Below, in pieces: positions 34,513-42,909 of a stretch of DNA of 64,000 bases. This stretch comes from Phyllobacterium sp. OV277 (GTDB lineage Bacteria > Pseudomonadota > Alphaproteobacteria > Rhizobiales > Rhizobiaceae): positions 124,001 to 188,000 of the forward strand of contig NZ_FNIY01000003.1 of the NCBI RefSeq assembly GCF_900104355.1. The letters are read 5' to 3'. The notes beneath the pieces were generated by a model, which made no database searches, had not been told where the DNA came from, and saw only the letters and a list, made by a program, of their open reading frames with translations. The position numbers and the translations under genes were made by a program. Positions within the stretch are counted from its first letter, which is position 1; each line of letters opens with the position of its first letter.

Positions 34513-34719
34513 TCATCGGGTCCAAAAGCGTGCCAGAAATGCCAATATTTGCTTCGAACGGTAGCAGCGCAGGATGTCTGCCACGGTCTGACGCGTCACC
34601 CCTGCATCTTGCAGCAGGTGTTCGCCCGGTTTGCGCTGTAAAGTCTGCAATTGGCGAGCGTCCCGGTCTGCGGCTTTCCAGACTTTCCAAAGATTTGAAA
34701 ATAAAGGGAAAACGGACAT
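34513..34719 (-). CDS. DUF1127-like small protein
   Basis: With ATG 34719 the product is 68 aa: a hydrophobic/aromatic start (MSVFPLFSNLWKVWKAADRD), then RQLQTL...EHLLQDAGVTRQTVADIL, then a tail. The 'R-x-L-x-x-L...LL-D-x-G-[IV]-[TS]-R' core is the DUF1127 signature; these small Arg-rich proteins are frequent in Rhizobiales and may bind RNA. DUF1127 genes often lie next to and divergent from a LysR gene, as here. The match is weaker than in clear members, so the call is moderate. Confidence 0.5.
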   Translation of the reverse strand: MSVFPLFSNLWKVWKAADRDARQLQTLQRKPGEHLLQDAGVTRQTVADILRCYRSKQILAFLARFWTR

Positions 34720-34829
34720 TGTGCATTTCCAGCATGACGAATAGGCACAATGCTTGATCCAATCGTTGACATATATCAAACGAATAGAAATTATGTCTGT
34801 CATTCGAAATTTTGATCACGGGTACAGCC

Positions 34830-35702
34830 ATGAATCCTCCTCTCGACAGTGATCTGCTTCGCACATTTCTGGCGGTGGCCACCACAGGCAATGTTACACG
34901 CGCCGCGGAGAAAATCGGGCGGACGCAATCGGCGGTGAGTATCCAGATCAAACGACTTGAGGAAGTGCTGGGCGAAAGTGTTTTCGACCGCGGTTCACGC
35001 GGCGTCACTCTGACACCTCAGGGCCAGACATTGCTCGTCAATGCCAACCGCATTGTCGGTCTGCTGGATGAGACCATGGCGTCAATCAGAGCCAAACCGC
35101 TTGGTGGACCGGTGCGGATCGGCCTTCCTGAAGAATATGGCTATACGGTACTGCCTCGCGCGCTTGCCGCCTTTGCCAGCCAGCACCCGCAGGTACAGGT
35201 GACGGTCAAATGCGACTATTCGGCAAAACAGATGGCCGCCCTTGAGGCGGATGAGTTGGATCTGGCTGTGATTTTCAACTGGGAGCCGCCAACAATAGGC
35301 GAAGTGCTGTTTGTCGATCCAACTGTCTGGGTCACGTCGGAAGTGCATTGCGTGCATGAAATTACGCCTGTTCCCATTGCCATTTATCAACGATCTGACT
35401 GGTGCCAGAAATTCGCCATTGGGTCGCTGGACAGAAACAAGATCAATTATCGCGTGGCCTATAGCTGCGATACGGGCGGCGGTTTGAAAATAGCCGCGGT
35501 TTCGGGCCTCGCGATTGCGCCGCTGGCGCGCAGCAATATTCCGCCGGGCTGCCGCGAACTGACCGAGACGGAAGGCTTTCCGGTGATCGATTCATCGAAT
35601 GTGGTGCTAAGGCGCAATCCGCGGATGACAAGTCCGGCGATCGAAGGCATGGCGAAAGTTATCCGCGATGCTTTCCAGCCCATGGGGACGGCGGTTCTTT
35701 AG
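34830..35702 (+). CDS. LysR family transcriptional regulator
   Basis: From ATG 34830 the 290-aa protein has the LysR N-terminal winged HTH (LLRTFLAVATTGNVTRAAEK, then GRTQSAVSIQIKRLEEVLGE, FDRGSRGVTLTPQG). A periplasmic-binding-like effector domain starting near residue 90 (VRIGLPEEYGYTVLP) follows. It is divergent from the DUF1127-like gene, which is its likely target. The intergenic region is short (110 bases) and AT-rich; no single T-N11-A box stands out. The effector ligand is unknown. Confidence 0.88.
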   Translation: MNPPLDSDLLRTFLAVATTGNVTRAAEKIGRTQSAVSIQIKRLEEVLGESVFDRGSRGVTLTPQGQTLLVNANRIVGLLDETMASIRAKPLGGPVRIGLPEEYGYTVLPRALAAFASQHPQVQVTVKCDYSAKQMAALEADELDLAVIFNWEPPTIGEVLFVDPTVWVTSEVHCVHEITPVPIAIYQRSDWCQKFAIGSLDRNKINYRVAYSCDTGGGLKIAAVSGLAIAPLARSNIPPGCRELTETEGFPVIDSSNVVLRRNPRMTSPAIEGMAKVIRDAFQPMGTAVL

Positions 35703-35734
35703 CGCCGTCCCTGCCTCAGTCATTTGGACTGTCG

Positions 35735-36616
35735 CTACTTCAGCGGCAGGAACAGCTCCGCGACCGCCTCATGCTCCGCTACCTCCGGGAAGAAGCTCAG
35801 CCGCTGGCAATAAATCGGGAAGTCGCGCGCTTCCTCGCCGCTCGCCGGAAGCCAGTCGCGATAGAGGTAGAGCGCGGCGGGCTCCAGATTATCGGTATTG
35901 CCAACGACTGATAGCACCGCACAGCGTCCGCCAGGAATCTCACCGGCTTTGATCTGTTCGCCATTCACTTCGATGGGCTGATTGGTCCCGACACAAAGGT
36001 CCATGCTATAATCGGCAGGCGACGCGGGGCGCCGCTCGGAACGCCAGACATTGAAGGTCGGGCTTGTCTTGGGGTGCAGGCCAGCGGCCTTGCGCCACGC
36101 GATGAACCGCTGAATGGTGGCGCCCAGCGTTGCCGGGTCGCCCCGATGCTCCATGATCGCCACGGGTGTGGCGAGCACATCGCGAATTATCACGTCGTCA
36201 TTGGTAAAAGTCTTCTGCATGCGTTTGCTCCTTGCTTTGTCGAGGGGCCCGAAGGCCGCAAACCACAGCTCCCAGTCGGGAGACTTACGGAACGACGAAG
36301 GCGACTGCCCGAACCGTTGCCGAAAGGCACGGGCGAAGGCATCCGGGGCATCGTAACCAGCATCCATCGCTATATCAGTGACACTTTGGGCATCCCTGTA
36401 GGCAAGCCGGTATGAAGCGCGTTTCATACGGGCAAGCTGGATATAACGATGTACGGATAACCCGAAAGTCGCCGTGAACTGCCGGTGGAAATGATATTTC
36501 GAGTAGGCCGCGACACTGCCCAGCGCGTCCAGATCCAGATCATCATCCAGATGCCGGTCTATATAGTCCAATACCTGCTGCATCCGGGCATGATAATTTT
36601 GAAGCGCCGCCTTCAT
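35735..36616 (-). CDS. AraC family regulator with GyrI-like ligand domain
   Basis: From ATG 36616 the 293-aa protein has two AraC HTH motifs in the N-terminal half (DLDALGSVAAYSKYHFHRQF, then the ..YRDAQSVTDIAMDAGYD.. and FARAFRQRFGQSPSSFRKSP helix). A C-terminal GyrI/SbmC-like effector domain follows (about 140-293). This order is that of Rob and related multidrug regulators, where the GyrI domain binds small hydrophobic compounds. It lies tail to tail with the LysR gene and has no obvious target gene adjacent. Confidence 0.88.
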   Translation of the reverse strand: MKAALQNYHARMQQVLDYIDRHLDDDLDLDALGSVAAYSKYHFHRQFTATFGLSVHRYIQLARMKRASYRLAYRDAQSVTDIAMDAGYDAPDAFARAFRQRFGQSPSSFRKSPDWELWFAAFGPLDKARSKRMQKTFTNDDVIIRDVLATPVAIMEHRGDPATLGATIQRFIAWRKAAGLHPKTSPTFNVWRSERRPASPADYSMDLCVGTNQPIEVNGEQIKAGEIPGGRCAVLSVVGNTDNLEPAALYLYRDWLPASGEEARDFPIYCQRLSFFPEVAEHEAVAELFLPLK

Positions 36617-36801
36617 CGTTCTGTTCTCCGTGGCAGCACCAACTAAGCGCATAGAGGCATGACGCGCTCGACCGATCTTGCGGTTTTGTCACGGGTCGCA
36701 GAATATCGCCGGAGACCGTTTACAGGTACCCCCCAATTTACAGATGAGCGGCGCGGGAATATTGGGAGTGCTTCGGCCGGGGGCGCCTATCAGTCTGCGT
36801 T

Positions 36802-37068
36802 TTAGTGCGAGGTCATCCATTCGCGGGCTTCGCGCATTGCCGTAGCCAGATCCACCTTGGTCATGGTCTTGACCAGTTCGGCCCGCAATTCTGCGGCGCG
36901 TTCGCTGCCCTTGATTGCCGCAATGTTGAACCATTTATGCGCAGCCACGTGATCAACTTCGCAGTCGCGGCCGGTGGCGTACATGATGCCCATCTCAAAG
37001 AGAATGTCCGTTTCCGCTGTTCCGCCGACGAGTCCGGCATCGATATTCTGAAGATCAAAGCGTGCCAT
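36802..37068 (-). CDS. Sel1-repeat-like small protein
   Basis: 88 aa. The core DILFEMGIMYATGRDCEVDH followed by VAAHKWFNIAAIKG matches one Sel1 repeat (tetratricopeptide-like, 'A...LG..Y..G.GV..D...A..W...AA..G'). A C-terminal helix ends in REWMTSH. With a single repeat it probably mediates a protein contact. No signal peptide is present, so it is likely cytoplasmic. Confidence 0.75.
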   Translation of the reverse strand: MARFDLQNIDAGLVGGTAETDILFEMGIMYATGRDCEVDHVAAHKWFNIAAIKGSERAAELRAELVKTMTKVDLATAMREAREWMTSH

Positions 37069-37538
37069 TTTACCGTGTCCCTTTTAAACCGATAAGCCCT
37101 GTTAGACTTCTGAGAACCGCCTGATTTGTTTGTTTTGGCGTGCTCTTTCGATGCTTTTGAGAATGCCACACAGCTCTCAAATTGCTGTTAAAAGGCATGA
37201 TTAACTGGACCCAAACAAAACTAAAACAACTCGTAAACTTCGGAATTCATTAAATATATTGCCCCAGCAATTGCGGGCATTTGGGTCAAATTTGCTTAAA
37301 ATGCAATTCTTCGATTTCAAGTCTTTGCTAACCAAAGAACAGCTTCTTTCTCCGCAAGCTGTTGAAGATTGGCCAATCGAACCTTTCTTATCCCTGCACG
37401 CCCTAGAGCAAAAAACCCTCCATTTGCCAGTGTTTGAGGCTTTCTTTCGGAATTCTTTTGAATTACGTTTACGTAAGGGACATGCAAATGGACGAGGAGA
37501 GACCCCATTTGCCGCACAACCCTTATCGGGAGGAAAAT
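37069..37538. other. Intergenic region, no gene supported
   Basis: 470 bases between the divergent Sel1-like and DUF2147 genes. Open frames here on either strand lack ribosome-binding sites and recognisable sequence. The right end holds the GGGAGG ribosome-binding site of the DUF2147 gene. No repeat or strong hairpin was seen. Confidence 0.5.
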
Positions 37539-37886
37539 ATGAATCGCAAATTTTTGTTGGCATGCGCTGGCGTCGTACTCATGGCAGGACCAGCCCTTGC
37601 CGAGGAACCAATTGTCGGTACGTGGAAACGGCCAACGGGCACGCTCATTCAATATGCATCCTGTGGTGCAGACAAATATTGCGGCACGGTTCTGACGGGC
37701 GAATATAAAGGCAAGTCAATCGGCGAGATGTCCGGCAAGGGCGGGTCCTATAAGGGACAGGTCAACAAGCTGGACGAAGGCAAGACGTATAACGGCAAGG
37801 CCAGCGTCAGCGGCAACACCCTGTCATTGTCAGGTTGTGTGCTCGGCGGACTGATCTGCAAGAGCGAAAGCCTTACACGGCAATAA
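37539..37886 (+). CDS. DUF2147 family exported protein
   Basis: ATG 37539 after GGGAGG gives 115 aa with a signal peptide (MNRKFLLACAGVVLMAGPAL, cleavage after ALA). The mature part starts EEPIVGTWKRPTGTLIQYAS and has the paired cysteines and beta-strand repeats of DUF2147 (GTW at the start, Y.G..SV.G..L.L.GC). These are small periplasmic beta-barrel proteins (lipocalin-like) of unknown function. Four Cys (CGADKYC and GC...LIC) may form two disulfides. It is followed by a terminator shared with the convergent beta-lactamase gene. Confidence 0.82.
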   Translation: MNRKFLLACAGVVLMAGPALAEEPIVGTWKRPTGTLIQYASCGADKYCGTVLTGEYKGKSIGEMSGKGGSYKGQVNKLDEGKTYNGKASVSGNTLSLSGCVLGGLICKSESLTRQ

Positions 37887-37900
37887 TTTTCAGACTGCAT

Positions 37901-37936
37901 AAAACCCGCGAGGCGGTTCTGGTCTCGCGGGTTTTT
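37901..37936. terminator. Bidirectional terminator between the DUF2147 and beta-lactamase genes
   Basis: AAAACCCGCGAG at 37901-37912 pairs with CTCGCGGGTTTTT at 37924-37936, with an 11-base loop. T-runs occur on both strands, 15 bases after the DUF2147 stop and 12 bases past the beta-lactamase stop. Confidence 0.88.
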
Positions 37937-37947
37937 GTTTGCCTCAA

Positions 37948-38838
37948 TCAGATATGTTCGGCGATAAGGCTTGCCACTTTCTGATGGATGGCATTGCGGC
38001 TGTCAGCCGTTCCCTTCGGATCATAGAGATAGACGGTCAGCACGATCGGCTTGCGATCCGGCGGCCAGATCACCGCCACATCATTGGCCATGCCGCTATC
38101 GCTTGTCCCTGTCTTATCGCCTACCTTCCAGTCCTTTGGCAGCCCCGCCCGCAAACGCTTGTCACCGACCTTGTTGCCGATCAGCCAATCGGCGAGCTGT
38201 TTGCGCGACTGTTCCGAAAGAGCGGTGCCTAGCACAGTCTTTTCCAGATTCTCACGCATGGCAGCCGGAGTGGTCGTATCGCGCGGATCACCCGGTGTGG
38301 CTTCGTTGAGTTCAGTCTCGCGCCGGTCCAATCTGGTGATCGTGTCACCGAGGGACCGCGCATATTCGGTCAGCCCTTTTGATCCACCCAGCGCATCGAG
38401 CATCAGATTGCCAGCGGAATTGTCGCTATAGGTGATCGCCGCCTCACAAATGGCTGCAAGCGACATCCCCTCACCCACGTGTTTTTCAGTGACCGGCGAA
38501 TAGTCAACGAGATCGGACTTTTTATAGGTGACAATCCGGTCAAGCTGTTCCTTCTTCTGGTCAACGCGCGCGAGAATGGCCGCTGCTGCGAAAAACTTGA
38601 ACGTGCTGCACATGGCAAACAGTTCTTTCTCGCGATAGTCGATGCGCTTACCGCTGCCTGTATCGTGCGCCGAGACCCCAAGGCGCGTACCGGTTGCTTT
38701 CTCCAGATCTTTGAACGCGGCTTCGAGAGATGGACCAGTTGCCGTGTCTGCCCCCGCTGATCTCAACGACAGTGACAGCGCCGGAACAACCAGCATGGAC
38801 CCAACAAGCGCAGCGCGGCGCGTAATATGACCTGACAT
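37948..38838 (-). CDS. Class A serine beta-lactamase
   Basis: 296 aa with a signal peptide carrying a twin-arginine-like start (MSGHITRRAALVGSMLVVPA). The active-site elements are complete: S-x-x-K in CSTFKF (about 77-80, Ambler Ser70/Lys73), SDN in YSDNSAGN (130 loop), E-x-x-L-N in RRETELN (Glu166), and KTGT (234-237). It hydrolyses penicillins and probably some cephalosporins in the periplasm. Cys69 is present, but Cys238 is not (KTGTSDSGMAND), so the disulfide of KPC/SME carbapenemases is absent. No LysR-type AmpR/PenR regulator is adjacent, so expression is probably constitutive. Confidence 0.93.
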   Translation of the reverse strand: MSGHITRRAALVGSMLVVPALSLSLRSAGADTATGPSLEAAFKDLEKATGTRLGVSAHDTGSGKRIDYREKELFAMCSTFKFFAAAAILARVDQKKEQLDRIVTYKKSDLVDYSPVTEKHVGEGMSLAAICEAAITYSDNSAGNLMLDALGGSKGLTEYARSLGDTITRLDRRETELNEATPGDPRDTTTPAAMRENLEKTVLGTALSEQSRKQLADWLIGNKVGDKRLRAGLPKDWKVGDKTGTSDSGMANDVAVIWPPDRKPIVLTVYLYDPKGTADSRNAIHQKVASLIAEHI

Positions 38839-38985
38839 CCCTCATCTCCATCTCCGACATAATGAATCGCAAGGCATTCCCTGCTGCGCGGAAACTGATG
38901 CCCGATATGGCGCTTTCCAAGGAAAATTTGTGACGCAAAATGGATATGCGTGGAATGTTGACGTTCATAAAATGACAGTGTATTA

Positions 38986-39005
38986 AACCAATAGGTTATT
39001 TAACC
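38986..39005. promoter_or_regulatory. Three alternating half-sites upstream of the AHSA1 gene (ArsR-type operator)
   Basis: AACC-AATA-GGTT-ATTT-AACC repeats AACC/GGTT half-sites every 8 bases. It includes the perfect dyad AGGTTA-TT-TAACCT (38993-39006), 45 bases before the AHSA1 start. ArsR/SdpR regulators bind such sites, and their genes usually sit next to AHSA1 genes, but none is here. Confidence 0.55.
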
Positions 39006-39049
39006 TCGTTGTTATATACTATGCGTTCTGAAGGTGGAGGAAGAGAAAC

Positions 39050-39526
39050 ATGGTCGCAGCGCTGGCAGCCAAGGGTAAGGACCGCGAACTGACAATCGAG
39101 CGGATTGTCGATGCGCCCGTAGGGCTTGTGTTCAAGGTGTGGTCGCAGCCGGAACATATCGTTCGATGGTGGGGGCCGAAGGATTTCACCTGCCCCAGTT
39201 GCGAGATGGATTTCCGGGAGGGCGGCGCTTACCGCTCATCAATTCGCTCGCCCGATGGCGAAGACGCCTGGATGGTCGGTCATTACAATGAGATCATCGA
39301 GCCGGAGCGGATCGTTTTCACTTTCGCGTGGGAAGACGCCGATGGTACGCGCGGGCCGCAAACATTGGTGAGCGTCACTTTGAATGCTAAAGGCGAGCGA
39401 ACCAAGCTCGTTTTCCATCAGGCGCCGTTCGATTCAGTTGAAGATCGTGACTCCCATCAAAACGGCTGGACCGAATGCATGGAGCGTCTGGAAGCCTATG
39501 TCGAGCCGCTGGGCCACGCCCACTGA
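39050..39526 (+). CDS. SRPBCC / AHSA1 (Hsp90-activator-like) domain protein
   Basis: 158 aa with the START-like pattern of AHSA1 proteins: LTIERIVDAPVGLVFKVWSQ, PEHIVRWWGPKDFTCP, a central HYNEIIEPERIVFTFAWED, and the C-terminal helix NGWTECMERLEAYV. This helix-grip fold binds hydrophobic ligands in a deep pocket. In many bacteria the gene is co-transcribed with an ArsR repressor; here none is adjacent, though an ArsR-like operator precedes it. The role is probably in detoxification or ligand carriage, not Hsp90 activation. Confidence 0.88.
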   Translation: MVAALAAKGKDRELTIERIVDAPVGLVFKVWSQPEHIVRWWGPKDFTCPSCEMDFREGGAYRSSIRSPDGEDAWMVGHYNEIIEPERIVFTFAWEDADGTRGPQTLVSVTLNAKGERTKLVFHQAPFDSVEDRDSHQNGWTECMERLEAYVEPLGHAH

Positions 39527-39598
39527 TGCGGCTATGGTAGACCGAAGGTTTATCGACTGATTATCGCTGTCATTGATCGCCAATAAAAGAGAGATTCG

Positions 39599-40003
39599 AT
39601 GAAAAAGACCTATCACGGCAGTTGCCACTGCAAGACTGTGCGTTTCGAATGCGATGTTGATCTGGATGCCGGTACGAGCAAGTGCAATTGCTCTTTATGC
39701 GCCAAGACGCGCTATTGGAAAGCCTTTATTGGCGGTGATGCCCTGCGTATGATCGCAGGCGCCGACAATCTGACCGAATACCAGTTCGGCGGCAAAAACA
39801 TCACGCATTTCTTCTGTAAGACCTGCGGTGTTAAGCTTTTTGGCCGGGGAGACCTGGAAATCATGGGCGGCGTCTTCTACGGCCTCAACCTCTCGGTTCT
39901 TGATGATCTCTCACCGGAAGAGTTAGCTACAGCCCCTTTGCAATATCAAGACGGGTTGCATGATAACTGGGGAGAGGTCCCGACGGAAATCCGGCATTTG
40001 TAA
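39599..40003 (+). CDS. GFA family zinc protein (glutathione-dependent formaldehyde-activating enzyme-like)
   Basis: 134 aa with the GFA/DUF636 zinc-site cysteines: GSCHCKTVRFEC, CNCSLCAKT and HFFCKTCGVKLF. The founding enzyme condenses formaldehyde with glutathione, but most family members are uncharacterised. The sequence shows no other domain. It follows the AHSA1 gene by about 70 bases on the same strand, with GAGAG before ATG, and may share its control. Confidence 0.88.
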   Translation: MKKTYHGSCHCKTVRFECDVDLDAGTSKCNCSLCAKTRYWKAFIGGDALRMIAGADNLTEYQFGGKNITHFFCKTCGVKLFGRGDLEIMGGVFYGLNLSVLDDLSPEELATAPLQYQDGLHDNWGEVPTEIRHL

Positions 40004-40056
40004 AATCTGAGACAGCTGCATGCCTGTGGTACGTGGTGCGTTGCACGAACATAGCG

Positions 40057-40174
40057 CGTGGTTCGACGGGCTCACCATGAGGGAGAATGGTGGTCTGCAG
40101 GGACTGAAGTTCTACAGTGTTGGCGATTAGCGTTGCATCCTCACTCTCCCTCATGGTGAGCTTGTCGAACCACG
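40057..40174. repeat. Palindromic intergenic repeat, copy B (outer module only)
   Basis: Left arm CGTGGTTCGACGGGCTCACC ATGAGGGAGA and right arm from 40145 to 40174 (TCTCCCTCATGGTGAGCTTG TCGAACCACG) pair with two mismatches. The inner CCTCGGG module present in copies A and E is absent. It is followed by a short CGAACCCA tandem. Confidence 0.88.
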
Positions 40175-40215
40175 AACCCACGAACCCACGCACTCAATCT
40201 CAAACAGAACGCTTG

Positions 40216-40917
40216 CTAAAGTGCCCTTTGGCCAAACAGGATTTTCTGGGCTTCCTTATCCTCGGCCAGATTACGGCGCGCTTCCTTGCCAAGCTCCCGG
40301 CCACGCTGAACGGCGGGGCGTGCTCCCATTGTTTCAAACCAGCGTTTCAGATTGGGAAAATCATTGAGATCCTGGCCCTGATTTGCGTGGGAGATAACCC
40401 AGCCGAACGATGCCATATCAGCAATGGAATATTCATCAGCAAGATAGTCGCGGCCTTCCAGACGCCGGTTCATCACACCATAGAGCCGGTTCACCTCATT
40501 GGTATAGCGATTGATACCATACTCGATTTTTTCCGGCGCATATTGGCGGAAATGGTGCGCCTGCCCCGCCATTGGCCCGAGACCGCCCACCTGCCAGAAC
40601 AGCCATTCCTCGACAGCAACGCGCTTGCGCTCGTCCTGCGAATAGAATTTGCCGAACTTCCGGCCGAGATATTGCAGGATAGCGCCGGACTCGAAAACCG
40701 AAATCGGCTCACCACCGGGGCCTTCCGGATCGATAATCGCGGGCATGCGGTTGTTCGGGGCAATCTTGAGGAAGGACGGTTCGAATTGCTCGCCTCTGCC
40801 GATATTGACCAGCTTGAGGTCATAGGGAACACCAAGCTCTTCCAGCATGATGGAAATTTTCCAGCCATTCGGCGTCGGCCAATAATAGAGTTCAATCGGC
40901 TTCGTCTGGGTCGTCAT
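40216..40917 (-). CDS. Glutathione S-transferase, YfcG/Ure2p-like
   Basis: 233 aa with an N-terminal thioredoxin-like domain (ELYYWPTPNGWKISIMLEEL, then NNRMPAIIDPE and the GSH-site ESGAILQYLGRK) and an all-helical C-terminal domain. The T-P-N-G-W-K start matches the Nu-class YfcG/YghU group, where Thr/Asn replace the usual Ser/Cys. Those enzymes act as disulfide-bond reductases and organic peroxidases using two glutathiones. It is convergent with the GFA gene across repeat B; the GSH link between the two families is suggestive only. Confidence 0.88.
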   Translation of the reverse strand: MTTQTKPIELYYWPTPNGWKISIMLEELGVPYDLKLVNIGRGEQFEPSFLKIAPNNRMPAIIDPEGPGGEPISVFESGAILQYLGRKFGKFYSQDERKRVAVEEWLFWQVGGLGPMAGQAHHFRQYAPEKIEYGINRYTNEVNRLYGVMNRRLEGRDYLADEYSIADMASFGWVISHANQGQDLNDFPNLKRWFETMGARPAVQRGRELGKEARRNLAEDKEAQKILFGQRAL

Positions 40918-41088
40918 ATCGGTCTCCCTGAGAATGAATCCATGCTGTCAAACATAGGTTCCTGACGACTGATCGCAATAGCTGGAATCCGATTTCCAAC
41001 CACCTTCGGCGCTATGCTGACACTGAATTGAGATTTCACGCTTTTTGCCATCTCCCAACTGACATCCGATTTGACTATATTAGGGAGT

Positions 41089-42597
41089 ATGAACAATCGA
41101 ATCGGAACAAAAAAACCCGTCGCCATCAGCATGCCACCCCATGTTGAACCCGAAGAATTTACCGACGCGAAAGCCGCCGTGCAGGCGCTGATCGTCCTTT
41201 ACGAGCGAAATACGCAGTTTCTGCGGGATGGCTTTGACAAGGTCGCCAAGGGTGAAGTGGAAAATAATACGCATTTTCGCGCCTTCTACCCGGAAGTGCG
41301 CCTTTCCACATCAAGCTATGCGCAGATCGACTCCCGCCTCGCCTTTGGCCACGTCTCGGCACCCGGACAATATTCGGCAAACATCACCCGGCCCGATCTT
41401 TTCGAAAACTACCTCGAAGAACAGATCAGGCTGCTGATCCGCAATCATGGCGGCCCAGTCACGGTACAGGAATCGACAACGCCGATTCCTATCCACTTCG
41501 CCTTCCTTGAAGGCACCTATGTGGAATCCTCCGTCGCTGATGCGTTTCAGCGCCCTCTGCGCGATCTCTTCGATGTGCCGGATTTGAATGCCACTGACGA
41601 CAGGATCGTCAATGGCGAATATGAGAGTGACGATATTGACGGCATCATGCCGCTGTCGCCCTTCACGGCACAGCGCGTTGACTATTCCCTGCATCGCCTG
41701 TCGCATTATACGGCGACACGTCCGGTGCATTTCCAGAACTATGTTCTTTTCACCAACTACCAGTTCTACATTGACGAGTTCTGCGCCCTCGCCCGGCAGT
41801 TGATGGCCGACGGCGGTGGCGGTTACGAGCGGTTCATTGAGCCCGGCAATCTGATCACCGAAGCCGGACATGATGCACCGACATCAGGTGTACCAATCGG
41901 GCGGCTGCCGCAAATGCCTGCCTATCATCTGGCCAAGAAAGACAATGCCGGCATCACGATGGTCAATATCGGCGTCGGCCCTTCCAATGCCAAGACCATA
42001 ACCGACCATATTGCCGTGCTGCGTCCACATGCATGGCTGATGCTTGGCCATTGCGCTGGGCTTCGCAACACGCAGGCGCTCGGCGACTATGTGCTTGCCC
42101 ACGCCTATGTGCGTGAAGACCACGTTCTGGATGACGACCTGCCCGTCTGGGTGCCGATCCCGGCACTTGCCGAAGTACAGGTGGCGCTGGAACAGGCCGT
42201 TGCGGAAATTACCGGTCTTGAGGGTTATGATCTGAAGCGCATCATGCGCACGGGAACAGTCGCCACAATCGACAATCGCAACTGGGAACTGCGCGACCAG
42301 CGCGGGCCGGTAAAGCGCCTGTCGCAATCGCGCGCCATAGCACTCGACATGGAGTCGGCAACCATCGCCGCCAACGGCTTCCGCTTCCGGGTGCCCTATG
42401 GAACGCTGCTGTGCGTTTCCGACAAGCCCCTCCACGGCGAATTGAAATTGCCGGGTATGGCAACGGAGTTCTACAAGCGTCAGGTCGCCCAGCATTTGCA
42501 GATCGGCATTCGCGCACTGGAGAAGCTGGCGGAAATGCCACCGGAAAAACTCCACTCGCGCAAGTTGCGCAGCTTCTTCGAAATGGCCTTCCAGTAG
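41089..42597 (+). CDS. amn: AMP nucleosidase
   Basis: 502 aa from ATG 41089. GGGAG lies very close upstream, so a slightly later ATG (41131) cannot be excluded. It has the long N-terminal Amn domain (about 20-190), with THFRAFYPEVRLSTS. A purine-nucleoside-phosphorylase-like catalytic domain follows (MVNIGVGPSNAKTITDHIAV, LMLGHCAGLRNTQALGDYV, and ALDMESATIAANG with the catalytic Asp/Glu region). It splits AMP into adenine and ribose 5-phosphate and helps control the adenylate pool. It has a single-gene arrangement; downstream lies the tandem repeat unit. Confidence 0.92.
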   Translation: MNNRIGTKKPVAISMPPHVEPEEFTDAKAAVQALIVLYERNTQFLRDGFDKVAKGEVENNTHFRAFYPEVRLSTSSYAQIDSRLAFGHVSAPGQYSANITRPDLFENYLEEQIRLLIRNHGGPVTVQESTTPIPIHFAFLEGTYVESSVADAFQRPLRDLFDVPDLNATDDRIVNGEYESDDIDGIMPLSPFTAQRVDYSLHRLSHYTATRPVHFQNYVLFTNYQFYIDEFCALARQLMADGGGGYERFIEPGNLITEAGHDAPTSGVPIGRLPQMPAYHLAKKDNAGITMVNIGVGPSNAKTITDHIAVLRPHAWLMLGHCAGLRNTQALGDYVLAHAYVREDHVLDDDLPVWVPIPALAEVQVALEQAVAEITGLEGYDLKRIMRTGTVATIDNRNWELRDQRGPVKRLSQSRAIALDMESATIAANGFRFRVPYGTLLCVSDKPLHGELKLPGMATEFYKRQVAQHLQIGIRALEKLAEMPPEKLHSRKLRSFFEMAFQ

Positions 42598-42718
42598 CAA
42601 AGACGGGGCTTTTTTCCCGTTTAGCCCTGCAATTCAACCAATTGTTGTTTGGAAATACGTGCGGAAATTGCTATATTGTCCTTGGAGTGGAGGCGAGCTT
42701 ACGCCCGCCCCCGTTTCC

Positions 42719-42808
42719 TCAGAGAGTAAAACGAACCCGGATGATCAGCTGCCAGCTACTCCGGGTTCTTTTTACTTCGAGGGTGATGCTGAGTGGTTTA
42801 CGCCACAT
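42719..42808 (-). CDS. 29-aa basic micro-protein, copy 1
   Basis: ATG 42808 (with a tandem ATG at 42811) follows GGAGGTGA at seven bases. The product is MWRKPLSITLEVKRTRSSWQ then LIIRVRFTL, a basic peptide with alternating strand-like residues. Copy 2 differs by three synonymous third-base changes and a few mild substitutions (Ile to Val, Ser-Ser to Thr-Gly, Thr-Leu to Asn-Phe at the end). That fits selection on protein. An internal 8-9 bp hairpin (GAACCCGG/CCGGGTTC) lies within the ORF. No family is recognised. Confidence 0.5.
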   Translation of the reverse strand: MWRKPLSITLEVKRTRSSWQLIIRVRFTL

Positions 42809-42812
42809 CATG

Positions 42813-42909
42813 TCACCTCCAGGTTTGAGAGCAAGGCCATTGCCATGGTCGGGGAGGCCTATCTCCTCGATACACCGGCTGGCTCGGTGCGTGCTGCTTC
42901 GCTCTCAAA
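42813..42909 (-). promoter_or_regulatory. Predicted structured 5' leader of micro-ORF copy 1
   Basis: On the minus strand UUUGAGAGC (42909-42901) pairs with GCUCUCAAA (42832-42824) to close a multibranch loop. Inside it are the hairpins CACCG-AGCCAGC-CGGUG, GAGG-AGAUAGG-CCUC and CCAU-GGCA-AUGG. The Shine-Dalgarno GGAGG comes directly after the closing stem. A CCUCC in the third hairpin could instead pair with that GGAGG. This could be a translation switch. The fold was made by eye. Confidence 0.45.

Noticed and set aside
37948-38838. Possible carbapenemase of the KPC/SME kind
   Set aside because: Cys69 is present but the partner Cys238 is not, and no other carbapenemase-specific residue stands out.
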